From a bacterium (lineage in GTDB: Bacteria; Chloroflexota; Dormibacteria; Dormibacterales; Dormibacteraceae): a stretch of 35,962 bases of DNA. The notes beneath the pieces were generated by a model that was not told where the DNA came from, ran no database searches, and worked only from the letters and a program-made list of their open reading frames with translations. Below are positions 28,591-35,962 of this stretch, piece by piece (position 1 is the stretch's first letter; every line of letters begins with the position of its first letter). A program made the translations under genes and the position numbers. The stretch is from assembly GCA_902812395.1 (NCBI GenBank), contig CADDZO010000009.1, positions 1 through 35,962 on the forward strand, written 5' to 3'.

Positions 28591-29143
28591 CCCTGCGATT
28601 CACCCTACGCCCGCCAGTCCCGGAGGTCAACGGCTGAGCAATCCGGCCTTCTCGCCACAGTTGAGCAAGATCGATGTGGCAGGTGCGCTGGCCTCCCGCC
28701 GCTGGCTGACGTCGCAGGCTTGGCACCATCGCCGAGGCCCGGTGGGAAACGTGCGATTCCTCCTGGGACATGCAGATGTCGACGGCAACGAGTTGATGCA
28801 AATCCTGCCGGCGCAACGAGGGGCGACACTGGTGGCCAGATCGGGCTGTACATAATCACCTGATTGAGGCACTTCTTGAGGTGTCTAGCCTGTTAACATC
28901 GAGCGGCGAGCACAGGAGCCGGCGTTCCACAACCGGTCTGTTGCTGGGAAGGGGCGCGGCGATCGGGGACTACCTCTCGAACAGGCGCTGCGGATGCCAG
29001 TAGTCTCGACTCGGGTCGGGAACAGCTGGCTCAGCTGCATGACGTACCCTGGATGCTGTTGACGAGCCGAAGGACAGCGAGGGTAGCCTGACAGGCCGCC
29101 AGCGGTGATGGCAAGCCATCGCTGTAGTCGCCTTCCCGGAGGG
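28591..29143. other. Gene-free interval upstream of the S53 peptidase
   Basis: About 550 bases with no recognisable gene; 28850-28910 is locally AT-rich and is the likeliest place for the peptidase promoter. A hairpin (CAGC/GCTG and GATGG/CCATC, about 29100-29124) lies 20 bases past the DUF35 stop on the minus strand and may end the thiolase-DUF35 transcript, although no U-tract follows. Confidence 0.35.
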
Positions 29144-29551
29144 TCAGTCCAGGGCTCGGAAGACCGGGATCTTGACCTGGCCCAGATCCTCCCAATCCAG
29201 CCGTACCCGCTGGCCGACCCGAACGGCCTCCGGTGGCGCCACCACCTCGGACAGCATTCGGAATCCCTCGTCGACGTCGATGAGAGCGACCACGTACGGG
29301 AGGCGGGCGCCGAAGAACGGGTGACCGTGTTGCCGAATCACGGTGTAGCTGTAAACGGTTCCCGCGCCGGCCGACTCCTTGGTCTCCAGCTCGAGGCCGC
29401 CACAGTAGGGGCAATGGAGCCGGGGGTGGAAGACCAACCGGCCACAGCGCTGACAGACCTGGTAGATGAGGCGGCCCGCGCGGGTTGCCTTCCAGAAGGC
29501 ACGGGTGTCCGGGTCGGTGAGCGGCGGCAAGGGCCGCTGCTCGTCGCTCAC
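29144..29551 (-). CDS. DUF35 zinc-ribbon/OB-fold acyl-CoA-binding protein
   Basis: A 135-residue protein of the DUF35 (YlxH-like OB-fold) family. The N-terminal helix TDPDTRAFWKATRAGRLIYQ is followed by a rubredoxin-like zinc ribbon CQRCG...CPYCG (about residues 33-51) and an OB-fold (VYSYTVIRQHGHPFF, LPYVVALIDVDEG, VGQRVRLDWEDL). These proteins form complexes with thiolase-like enzymes or hydratases, supplying the acyl-CoA binding part, as with ChsH2 and Ltp2. Its GTG overlaps the thiolase stop by four bases (GTGA), so the two are coupled and very probably form a complex. Confidence 0.88.
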   Translation of the reverse strand: MSDEQRPLPPLTDPDTRAFWKATRAGRLIYQVCQRCGRLVFHPRLHCPYCGGLELETKESAGAGTVYSYTVIRQHGHPFFGARLPYVVALIDVDEGFRMLSEVVAPPEAVRVGQRVRLDWEDLGQVKIPVFRALD

Positions 29552-30729
29552 GTGCCTCCTGCGGCGAGGACGACGGTGCCGGCCGCATGGCGGGTTCCCA
29601 GCTGGCCGCCGTTCCCGTGTGCGATCGCCAGGCGGGCGCCCGGCACCTGCGAGCAGGACTGTCCCCGGAGCTGCCGGGTGGCCTCGATGAGCAGGAAGAT
29701 GCCTCGCATGCCGGGATGGTTGGAGGAGAGGCCTCCGCCGTCGGTGTTGAGCGCCGGCCGTCCACGGTCGAAGCGCAGCCGACCACCCTCGACGAAGGGG
29801 CCGCCCTCGCCCTTGGCGCAGAACCCGAGGTCTTCCAGGATGGTGAGGACCGTGATCGTGAACGAGTCGTAGATCATGGCCACGTCAATCTCGTCCGGGC
29901 GCACCCCGGCCTCGGCAAAGGCCCGAGGGCCGCAATCGCGGGCGGCAGTGGTGGTGATGTCGTTGTCGTTCTCCGTGTAGCCCACCGCTTCCGCCGCACC
30001 GACGATCCAGACCGGTGGCTGACGCAGGTCGCGGGCGAGCTCAGGGGCCACGATCACGACCGCGCCACCTCCGTCGGAGATAATGCAGCAGTCGTAGAGG
30101 CGGAGCGGGTCGGCGATGAGGCGGGCGGAAATCACATCGTCGATCGTGATCTCGCGAACCTCACGAATGCCGATGTCGTGCAGGCCCTGCACCGCCTCCG
30201 GATTGCGCATGGCGTGGGCACGGGTGGTGACCGCGATCTCAGCGAGCTGCTCGGGCCGGGTCCCGTACTGGTGCATGTGCCGGCGCGCCACCAGGGCGTA
30301 GCTCCCTACCAGGGTGAGCCCGAAGGGCACCTCCATCCCGGTGGCCGGGGCGGTGGGCGCTCGCCCGCCCCCCGTACCGATGGCCCGGGCATCGCTGCGA
30401 GCGGTGGAGCCGTAGGTGAGCAGTGCCACCCGCGCCCTGCCGGCGGCTAGGGCTCGGGCGGCGTGGCCAGCGTGGAACTCGAAGGAGGCGCCGCCGACTC
30501 CGGTGGTGTCCAGGATCCGCGGGTGGAGGCCCAGGTATTGGGTCAGCGTCAAGCCGGCCCCGGTCTCGCCTGCGTCGTAGAGGGCGTCAACGTCCTGCCA
30601 GCCGAGCCCCGCGTCCTCCAGGGCTCGGGCTGCCGACAGGGCCTTGATCTGGAGCGCGCTCAGCCCGCCGGCGATGCGGCGGGGGAACTCGTAGATCCCG
30701 GCGATAGCCGCCAGGCGATCGCGCGGCAC
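29548..30729 (-). CDS. Thiolase-like protein of the SCP2-thiolase group, no nucleophilic Cys
   Basis: A 393-residue thiolase-fold protein with recognisable landmarks: ALEDAGLGWQDVDALYD, TTGVGGASFEFHAGHAARALAAG, LYDCCIISDGGGAVVI, IYDSFTITVLTILEDLGFCAKGEGG, LNTDGGGLSSNHPGMRG and AHGNGGQLGTRHA. In true thiolases the nucleophilic cysteine sits in the segment that here reads GGASFEF, and the second catalytic cysteine near the C-terminal GG is also missing. Such proteins with a DUF35 partner include the steroid side-chain retro-aldolase Ltp2, so aldol cleavage or an unknown acyl-CoA reaction is more likely than thiolysis. GTG 30729 is six bases after TAGAAT. IS repeats separate it from the P450. 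Confidence 0.85.
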   Translation of the reverse strand: MPRDRLAAIAGIYEFPRRIAGGLSALQIKALSAARALEDAGLGWQDVDALYDAGETGAGLTLTQYLGLHPRILDTTGVGGASFEFHAGHAARALAAGRARVALLTYGSTARSDARAIGTGGGRAPTAPATGMEVPFGLTLVGSYALVARRHMHQYGTRPEQLAEIAVTTRAHAMRNPEAVQGLHDIGIREVREITIDDVISARLIADPLRLYDCCIISDGGGAVVIVAPELARDLRQPPVWIVGAAEAVGYTENDNDITTTAARDCGPRAFAEAGVRPDEIDVAMIYDSFTITVLTILEDLGFCAKGEGGPFVEGGRLRFDRGRPALNTDGGGLSSNHPGMRGIFLLIEATRQLRGQSCSQVPGARLAIAHGNGGQLGTRHAAGTVVLAAGGT

Positions 30730-30735
30730 CTGGCG

Positions 30736-30741
30736 ATTCTA
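30736..30741 (-). promoter_or_regulatory. Candidate -10 box of a leaderless thiolase transcript
   Basis: On the minus strand TAGAAT lies exactly six bases before GTG 30729, without a ribosome binding site or a clear -35 box. Confidence 0.45.
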
Positions 30742-30926
30742 ACGATCGATCGTCGGACCACCACCTTGACCAAACATCATCTCGGCGGCGCAAGCCCCCC
30801 GCGTCAGCGCTGGGTTGCTCCACGCGGGCTTGGCGCGGGAGCGCTGCCGGGTGCGGAACCGCTCCTGCGGGCGGCGTGGAGGCAAGCTACCCAACCTGCG
30901 AGTTGGAAGGCGTTTCGCCCATCCTC

Positions 30927-31098
30927 CTTCGGGGCCGCACCCCGGAGGAAGAGCGGGTCGCACGCACACGCAGAAGAGAGGACGGCCCAAGCCGAGGCCC
31001 CGGATGTTGGAGCGCATGCGCAAGCGTGTGGCGAGAGCCGAGGAGAGGCGGCGGTGCTTCTCCTCAGAACCCCCGGCTTTAGCCGTGGGGAGGTTCAG
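30927..31098 (+). repeat. IS200/IS605-type right-end repeat R1, copy b
   Basis: About 172 bases matching 1703-1873, same strand. The hairpin at 31067-31096 has GAAC plus CCCCCGGC, loop TTTA, and GCCG-t-GGGG plus GTTC. Similarity ends after GGTTCAG. It is followed within a few bases by repeat R2b, so two different IS ends are stacked here. No transposase or TnpB frame is present. Confidence 0.7.
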
Positions 31099-31103
31099 TG
31101 AAT

Positions 31104-31269
31104 TTGGGAGGACCGCAGGACCAAGCGGGCCGGCCGTCAATCACCCGGAGGTGGGTACGTCGGCGGGGGGAATCCCCGGCCTGAAGGGCGGTGAGTCGCG
31201 GTTTCGCAATCGCCATCAGCTGACCTGCCGGGATCGCCGTCCTTGAGGACGGAGAGGATGTCAACTCTC
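31104..31269 (+). repeat. IS200/IS605-type terminal repeat R2, copy b
   Basis: About 166 bases whose first 75 and last 35 bases match the reverse complement of 19368-19467. Between them lies an extra segment of about 65 bases, bounded by GGGAATC and GGGATC, that contains a second imperfect palindrome (CCCCGGCC/GGGCGGT). The final palindrome is CCGTCC/GGACGG with a TTGA loop at 31237-31252, and the end is GAGGATGTCAACTCTC. The structure suggests a duplicated terminal palindrome. Confidence 0.65.
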
Positions 31270-31340
31270 TGATACTGGCGTTGGCGGTCACGGGCCAGCA
31301 GTGTTGCCCGAGCCGGTAATGGCTCGCCTGTCTAGCCTGA

Positions 31341-32482
31341 TCAGTTGGGCTCGAACCGGACCGGCAGGGAGTCGAGCGCCGGCATCGATAGCCCCCCGCC
31401 CCAGATCAAGGCCGGGGTAGGAGCATCGGGATCGAGCCGGAGGCCGGGAAGCCGGTCCAGGAGCGCGTTCGTAGCCACTTCCAGCTCCAGCCGGGCCAGG
31501 TGCTGGCCCAGGCACATCTGGGGACCGGCGGCAAAGGCCAGGTGTGGTCTGGGCGGGCGCATCACGTCGAAGCGGCCCGGGTCGGTCCAGTGCTCCTCGT
31601 CCCGACTGGCCGATGCCAGACAGAGGCTGAGGAAGGATCCAGCTGGGATCGGCAGGCCCCGGATCGACGTGTCCACGGCGGCCATGCGAGCAATGAACGG
31701 CACCGGAGCGTCGAAGCGAAGCCCCTCCTTGACGGCATCCGGCACCAGCTCGCGATCCTCGATCAGCCTGGCCAGCTGGGCCGTTCTGGAGGAGCCGATA
31801 CAGGAGCGAGGGGAGGGCGCGGGAGGTGGTCTTGATGCCGGCCGGCAGGAGCAGGCGAAGGAACGAGGAGATGGTCTCGTCCTGCAGCCGCTGACCGCCG
31901 ACCTCGGCCTCGACGAGGTCGTTGATCAAGTCCTGACGGGGAGCGCGGCGGCGCTCTTCGACCTCCGCGGCAAAGTAGTCGCGGAGCGCGGCGGACGCGG
32001 CCAGGCCCCGGCTCGGGTCCTGCCCGACCCCGATCAGGTCCAGCGACCAGCGCTGGAAGGGGTCGAAGTCTTCCGGGCGGAGCCCGAGGATGCGGGCGAT
32101 CACCCGGAACGGGAACTCACCACAGGACTCCGCGACCAGATCCGCGCTCCCCTGATGCCGGAATGCTGCCCAGCACCCGGGCGGCCCAGGCCTCGAGGGC
32201 CGCCTGGCGGAAGGCGTGGGCGACCAGGTGGCGGTGGAGCTTGTGATCGGGATCGTCCATGCTCGGGATGGTCCGGCCCATGACCAGGTCGATCCCATGT
32301 TCGTAGGCTCGGGAGGAGAAGGTCCTGGGCTCGCGCAGGACCCGGGCGCAGTCCTGGTAGCGGTAGAGGGTGAAACCCGCGCCCGTGCCGGGTGCCAGCG
32401 ACCGCGGCCACACGGGTGCCGTGCGCCAGCGCTCGGCGAACTCCTGGTAGACAGCCTCGTCGAGCAGCATCAGCTCGCCCAT
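31341..32482 (-). pseudogene. Cytochrome P450 interrupted by two frameshifts
   Basis: Three minus-strand frames join into one bacterial P450 of about 380 residues. The N-terminal part (32482 to about 32155) has TFSSRAYEHG and DDPDHKLHRHLVAHAF; the middle (about 32150-31775) has GSADLVAESCGEFPFRVI and the I-helix LLPAGIKTTSRAL, whose usual acidic residue is lysine; the last part has the K-helix EGLR, HLAFAAGPQMCLGQHLA with the heme cysteine at 31512-31514, and a normal end. Each break is explained by one extra G in a G-rich run, so sequencing or assembly error is possible. If real, the gene is recently inactivated. GGGGAG precedes ATG 32482 by nine bases. It reads in the same direction as the transporter and the synthetase upstream. 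Confidence 0.82.
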
Positions 32483-32869
32483 CGCCCTAGTCTCCCCGCC
32501 ACCGTTCGTCCTCCGGGAGAGCTCGCGCCGTCGGCGCCGGAACAGCCGCCGCCTCGAGGTGGCTCAGCAGCTCGTCTCGGCAACGGGTGCTTCGGTCGGC
32601 TCGGCCGGAGGAGATGCCAGCTGGGCCGGACCGACCCGAGCCGGTTCCAGCCCACCTGGCCCCTGCCTTTGGCGGTCATTGCGAGTCGGCCCGGGTGGGC
32701 CCTGGTGCCGCCGGGAAGGTTACGGATCACGTGGCGCCAGTGGGAACGCCCGCCTCGGCCGCTCCTGGCGGGTGCTCTGGGGGCCGGCCCTGGCGGGGGT
32801 GACGTCAACCGGCAACATGGGGGCCGCCTCCCCGGCCTCGGCTCGAGGCCGCGTACCCCGCGTCGCCGC
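32483..32869. other. Gene-free interval between MFS transporter and P450
   Basis: About 390 bases with no recognisable gene on either strand and no match to the IS repeats. A P450 promoter may lie here, but I see no clear -10/-35 pair. Confidence 0.4.
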
Positions 32870-34084
32870 TCAGGCCGAGCCGACCTCGGAGCGAGGCTGC
32901 CAGGGTCGCAGCCTGTGCAGCCCGGAGAGGAGTGCGCCGGCCACACCACCTGCGCCCAGGACGGCGAAGGCGGTTGCTGGCAAGCCGGAGGCATCCCAGG
33001 CCGCACCTCCGGCCAAGGGTCCGAGGAACGACATCAGGTAGATGATGAGGAAGGCGCCGGCGCTGAATCGGGGTACGTCCTCGGGCGCTACCAGCAGCGG
33101 GGGCAGGGCCAGGGTGAGCACCAGCACGAACGCGGTGGCGAAGCCGATGACGCCGGCGAACGCCACCGTCCAGGTCGGGGGCCCGAGGGCGAGTCCGGCG
33201 GCGGCGCCTGCGATCAGGAGCCCGGCGGCGGCGAATGGCCAGCGGCGCCCGACCAGGTGCCGGGAGGTCGTCAACACCAGGAGCGAGGCTGCCAGCTGGC
33301 TGGCGTTGAGGGCAGCCAGCGCCGGGTTCGCAAGAGAGGGACGGCCGATCGCGTTGACGAAGTCGGGGACGAACGCGTTGGTTCCGAAGTACGCAGCCGA
33401 TGCGAACCCCATCACCACCCCCACCCGCCAGAGCTGCCCATCACGGAAGTTCGGCCACCAGCGAGCCAGGGGCGGCTGGGGGACGTGGCGGGTCAGCGCC
33501 GCCAGGAGGACCAGCGCCAGCAGCGCCGGCGCCGCCCAGGCGACGAAGACGAGCGGCCAGCTGTGGCCGAGGAGGGGGAAGAGCCAGGGGCCGGTGAACG
33601 AAGCCGGGATCAGCTCGCCGAAGAGCAGGCCGTTGGAGTAGACCGCGGTGGCCAGCGCCACACGGGCCGGGAACCACTCCTGGGCCAGGGTGGGGAAGAC
33701 CGGCTGGCTGACTGCCACCCCGGCGCCCATCACCGCGGTCATCGCGAACAGAAGGACGAGGTGCGGGCCGATCCCCCGCAGCGCCGAGCCGACCGCGATC
33801 AGGCCGAGCCCGGCCAGCAGCGCGCGGCGGGCGCCGATCCGGGCGATCAGGAGGGCGCCGGGAATCGCCGCTAGGGCCAGCAGCAGGGTGGGGAGCGCGG
33901 TCAGGATCGAGATTCCCTTCTCGTCCAACCCCAGCGAGCGGTGGATGGCGGGGATCACGGGCGGGACCGCCAGCACCGTGGCCCTGAGGTCGAAGCCGCC
34001 CAGCCAGAGCAGAGCCAGGCTACCCAGCTCGCGGCCGGGGCGCCCCCCAAGGCTTTCCCCTCGGGTCTCTCGCTTCCCGATCAC
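32870..34084 (-). CDS. MFS transporter, CynX/NimT-like
   Basis: A 404-residue 12-helix major facilitator. The first helix region LGGFDLRATVLAVPPVIPAI, the loop ISILTALPTLLLALAAIPGALLIARIGARRALLAGL and GSALRG follow the CynX/NimT pattern (cyanate, 2-nitroimidazole and other anions). The second half repeats the fold after a cytoplasmic loop around HVPQPPLARWWPNFRDGQLWR. Substrate is not deducible; its place between an acyl-CoA synthetase and a P450 suggests uptake of an organic acid. It starts with GTG 34084, 27 bases after the synthetase stop, so the two are probably co-transcribed. The cytoplasmic N-terminus is rich in charged residues and Gly. Confidence 0.83.
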   Translation of the reverse strand: MIGKRETRGESLGGRPGRELGSLALLWLGGFDLRATVLAVPPVIPAIHRSLGLDEKGISILTALPTLLLALAAIPGALLIARIGARRALLAGLGLIAVGSALRGIGPHLVLLFAMTAVMGAGVAVSQPVFPTLAQEWFPARVALATAVYSNGLLFGELIPASFTGPWLFPLLGHSWPLVFVAWAAPALLALVLLAALTRHVPQPPLARWWPNFRDGQLWRVGVVMGFASAAYFGTNAFVPDFVNAIGRPSLANPALAALNASQLAASLLVLTTSRHLVGRRWPFAAAGLLIAGAAAGLALGPPTWTVAFAGVIGFATAFVLVLTLALPPLLVAPEDVPRFSAGAFLIIYLMSFLGPLAGGAAWDASGLPATAFAVLGAGGVAGALLSGLHRLRPWQPRSEVGSA

Positions 34085-34111
34085 GCGGACCCGATCCCAT
34101 GGGGGGCCACT

Positions 34112-35962
34112 TCAGCCGGGGTCGGGTGCCCTGCAGGCGGCGATCGCGTCCAAGGAGGTGGGATTCTCCAGCGCGGTGAGGTCGCCCGGCTGCTGCCCCA
34201 GGTAGACGGCACGGATGACCCGGCGCAGGATCTTGGCGTTGCGGGTCCGGGGCAGGTCGGCGACGAAGTGGATCTGGCCGGGACGAAGCGCCCGTCCCAG
34301 GGCGGCCGCGACCGTCTCCTTGAGCTCTTCGGCTAGCTGCTGGGTGGCCTCGAAGCCGGGCGCCAGAACGCAGAACCCGGCCACCGCCTCTCCCTTCAGC
34401 TGGTCCGGAATCCCGATCGCGGCCGCCTCGGCCACCGCCGGGTGGCCGACCAGGACCGACTCCACCTCCGCCGGTCCCAGGCGCTTCCCGGCGACCTTGA
34501 TGGTGTCGTCGGACCGACCCAGCACGTACCAGAGGCCGTCAGGGGCGACGTAGGCCCAGTCGCCGTGGACCCAGACTCCCTCGAAGCGGGACCAGTAGGT
34601 CTCCAGGTAGCGCTCTCGACTTCCCCAGAACCCGCGTGTCATCCCGGGCCAGGGCTGGCGGACGACCAGCTCGCCGACCTCGCCCCGGACGCTTCGTCCG
34701 GCGTCGTCGACCACGTCGGCCGCCATCCCCGGCACCGGGCCGGCGAAGGAGCAGGGACGGAGGGGGCTGAGCACGTTCCCGGACAGGATTCCTCCCGAGA
34801 CCTCGGTGCCGCCGGTGTAGTTGATGACCGGCAGCCGACCGCCGCCCACGTGGGCGAAGAACCAGTTGAACGGCTCCGGGTTCCAGGGCTCCCCCGTCCC
34901 ACCCAGGATGCGGAGGCTGGAGAGGTCGTGGCGGGCGGGATGCTCGGGCCCGTGGGGGATCAGGCTCCGGATCAAAGTGGGGGAGACGCCGAGCACGGTG
35001 ATCCTGTGGTCGGCCACCATCCTCCAGAGCCGGTCCGGTCCGGGGGTGTCCGGAGTTCCCTCGTAGAGGAACACGGTGGCGCCGCACGCCAGTCCCCCTA
35101 GGATCAGCCAGGGCCCCATCATCCAGCCGATGTCCGTGAACCAGAACAGCTTGTCCTGGGGCCCCAGGTCGAAGGCGTGGGCCAGGTCCTGGGCAGCCTT
35201 GACGGGGAAGCCACCGTGGACGTGGAAGGCCCCCTTGGGCTGGCCGGTGGTGCCGCTGGTGTAGATGACCATGAGGCCGGTCTCGGGGTCGAAGGCCTCC
35301 CGGTCCGGGGCCTCTGCCCCCGACACCACCTCCGCCCAGTCCAGGTCGCGCCTCTCGGTCCATGACACCTTGCGGCCAACCCGCCGGAGGACGACGAGGT
35401 GCTTGACCGACGGCGCCGCCTCAGCCGCCTGGTCTGCGGTCTCCTTCATCGGCACCACCCGTCCTCGCCGGTAGAAGCCGTCGGCACAGAGCAGCACGCT
35501 GACCTCTGCATCCCGGAGCCGGTTGGCGATCGCGGCCGGGCCGTAGCCGCTGAACAGGGGCACGAAGACGGCGCCCAGGTGAGCGCATGCCAGCAGCGCC
35601 ACCGCGGTCTCCGGGACCATGGGCATGAACACGCCCACCGTCCGCCCGGGTCCGACCCCGAGCCGGCGCAGCCCTCCGGCCAGCCGGCGCACCTCGCGGT
35701 CAAGGTCCCGGAAGCTGAGCCGTCGGACCTCCCCCGGCTCTCCCTCCCACACCAGCGCCCACCGCTCTGGGGCCTGCTCCAGCCAACGGTCGATGCAGGT
35801 GTCGACGATGTTCATGGCCCCGCCCCGGAACCAGCGCGCCCATTGGGGACCCCGGGTCAGGTCCAGCACCTCGCGGTACGGCTCCCGGAAGCGGATGCCG
35901 AGGTCGCGCACGGCGGCGTCCCAGAACCAGTCCAGATCCCGGCTGGCCCGCTCCTGCAGTGC
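34112..35962 (-). CDS. Acetyl-CoA synthetase-like AMP-forming acyl-CoA ligase, 5' end beyond window
   Basis: About 616 residues are visible; the frame stays open to the window edge, and the edge sequence (DLDWFWDAAVRDLGIRF, PYREVLDLTRGPQWARWF) is the normal N-terminal domain of acetyl/propionyl-CoA synthetase-like enzymes, so only some tens of residues are missing. Core motifs: phosphate-binding YTSGTTGQPKGAFHVHGG, INYTGGTEVSGGIL, WVHGDWAYVAPDGLWYVLGRSDDTIKVAGKRLGPAEVES, and the C-terminal catalytic lysine in RTRNAKILRRVIRA. The enzyme activates a carboxylic acid via the acyl-adenylate to its CoA thioester. It heads the group with the MFS transporter and P450. The substrate is unknown; the length and N-terminus favour short acids. 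Confidence 0.9.
   Translation of the reverse strand, partial: ALQERASRDLDWFWDAAVRDLGIRFREPYREVLDLTRGPQWARWFRGGAMNIVDTCIDRWLEQAPERWALVWEGEPGEVRRLSFRDLDREVRRLAGGLRRLGVGPGRTVGVFMPMVPETAVALLACAHLGAVFVPLFSGYGPAAIANRLRDAEVSVLLCADGFYRRGRVVPMKETADQAAEAAPSVKHLVVLRRVGRKVSWTERRDLDWAEVVSGAEAPDREAFDPETGLMVIYTSGTTGQPKGAFHVHGGFPVKAAQDLAHAFDLGPQDKLFWFTDIGWMMGPWLILGGLACGATVFLYEGTPDTPGPDRLWRMVADHRITVLGVSPTLIRSLIPHGPEHPARHDLSSLRILGGTGEPWNPEPFNWFFAHVGGGRLPVINYTGGTEVSGGILSGNVLSPLRPCSFAGPVPGMAADVVDDAGRSVRGEVGELVVRQPWPGMTRGFWGSRERYLETYWSRFEGVWVHGDWAYVAPDGLWYVLGRSDDTIKVAGKRLGPAEVESVLVGHPAVAEAAAIGIPDQLKGEAVAGFCVLAPGFEATQQLAEELKETVAAALGRALRPGQIHFVADLPRTRNAKILRRVIRAVYLGQQPGDLTALENPTSLDAIAACRAPDPG

Overview
The window is about 36 kb of very GC-rich bacterial chromosome. 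Gene content (a GlgE-type alpha-glucan operon, a GH57-GlgA fusion, class-1-like aminotransferase, flippase, DUF1003, many start codons that directly follow a TAnnnT box with no ribosome-binding site) fits a soil or terrestrial member of the Chloroflexota/Dormibacterota or a deep actinobacterial line. This placement is an inference; no ribosomal or other phylogenetic marker lies in the window apart from one tRNA.

Layout. (1) 1-6.8 kb is an accessory strip: two decayed copies of the same TnpB-type IS200/IS605 element (1-894 and 6066-6788) bracket DUF1003, a short AraC regulator paired with a VOC protein, a decayed AlkA-like glycosylase, a TfoX C-terminal-domain protein, and a translationally coupled trio of ThiO and two small proteins. 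(2) 6.9-11.4 kb holds an aminotransferase (HisC-like) and a membrane-anchored C39 peptidase on the minus strand, divergent from a polysaccharide flippase and a membrane protein with a degenerate protein-kinase N-lobe. (3) 11.5-26.8 kb is the core: an IMPase-like phosphatase, then glgE, treS-maltokinase fusion and glgB with overlapping ends, an IS end that supplies the glgB stop codon, a GH57-glycogen synthase fusion, a rho-independent-like hairpin, a ribokinase-family kinase and convergent glgP. (4) A tRNA-Gly(CCC) at 26889-26964 is followed by a second accessory strip: an S53 peptidase without a visible prodomain, a DUF35/thiolase-like pair, IS end repeats, a twice-frameshifted cytochrome P450, a CynX/NimT-type MFS transporter and an acetyl-CoA-synthetase-like enzyme running off the right edge.

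How it works together. TreS converts trehalose to maltose, the fused maltokinase makes maltose-1-phosphate, GlgE polymerises it and GlgB branches the glucan; the GH57-GlgA fusion offers a nucleotide-sugar route and GlgP degrades the polymer. No glgC, otsA/B or glgX is present in the window. The right-hand cluster (acyl-CoA synthetase, transporter, P450, thiolase-like/DUF35) looks like an acid-activating catabolic cluster interrupted by insertion-sequence remnants.

Most unusual points: the two TnpB relics share the same frameshift while their 3' hairpin with a GCAA tetraloop keeps pairing through a compensatory A-T to G-C change; gene-less IS right ends are scattered at three sites, one forming the glgB stop; the peptidase and flippase appear to share a symmetric -10 box; and the thiolase-like protein lacks the usual nucleophilic cysteine.
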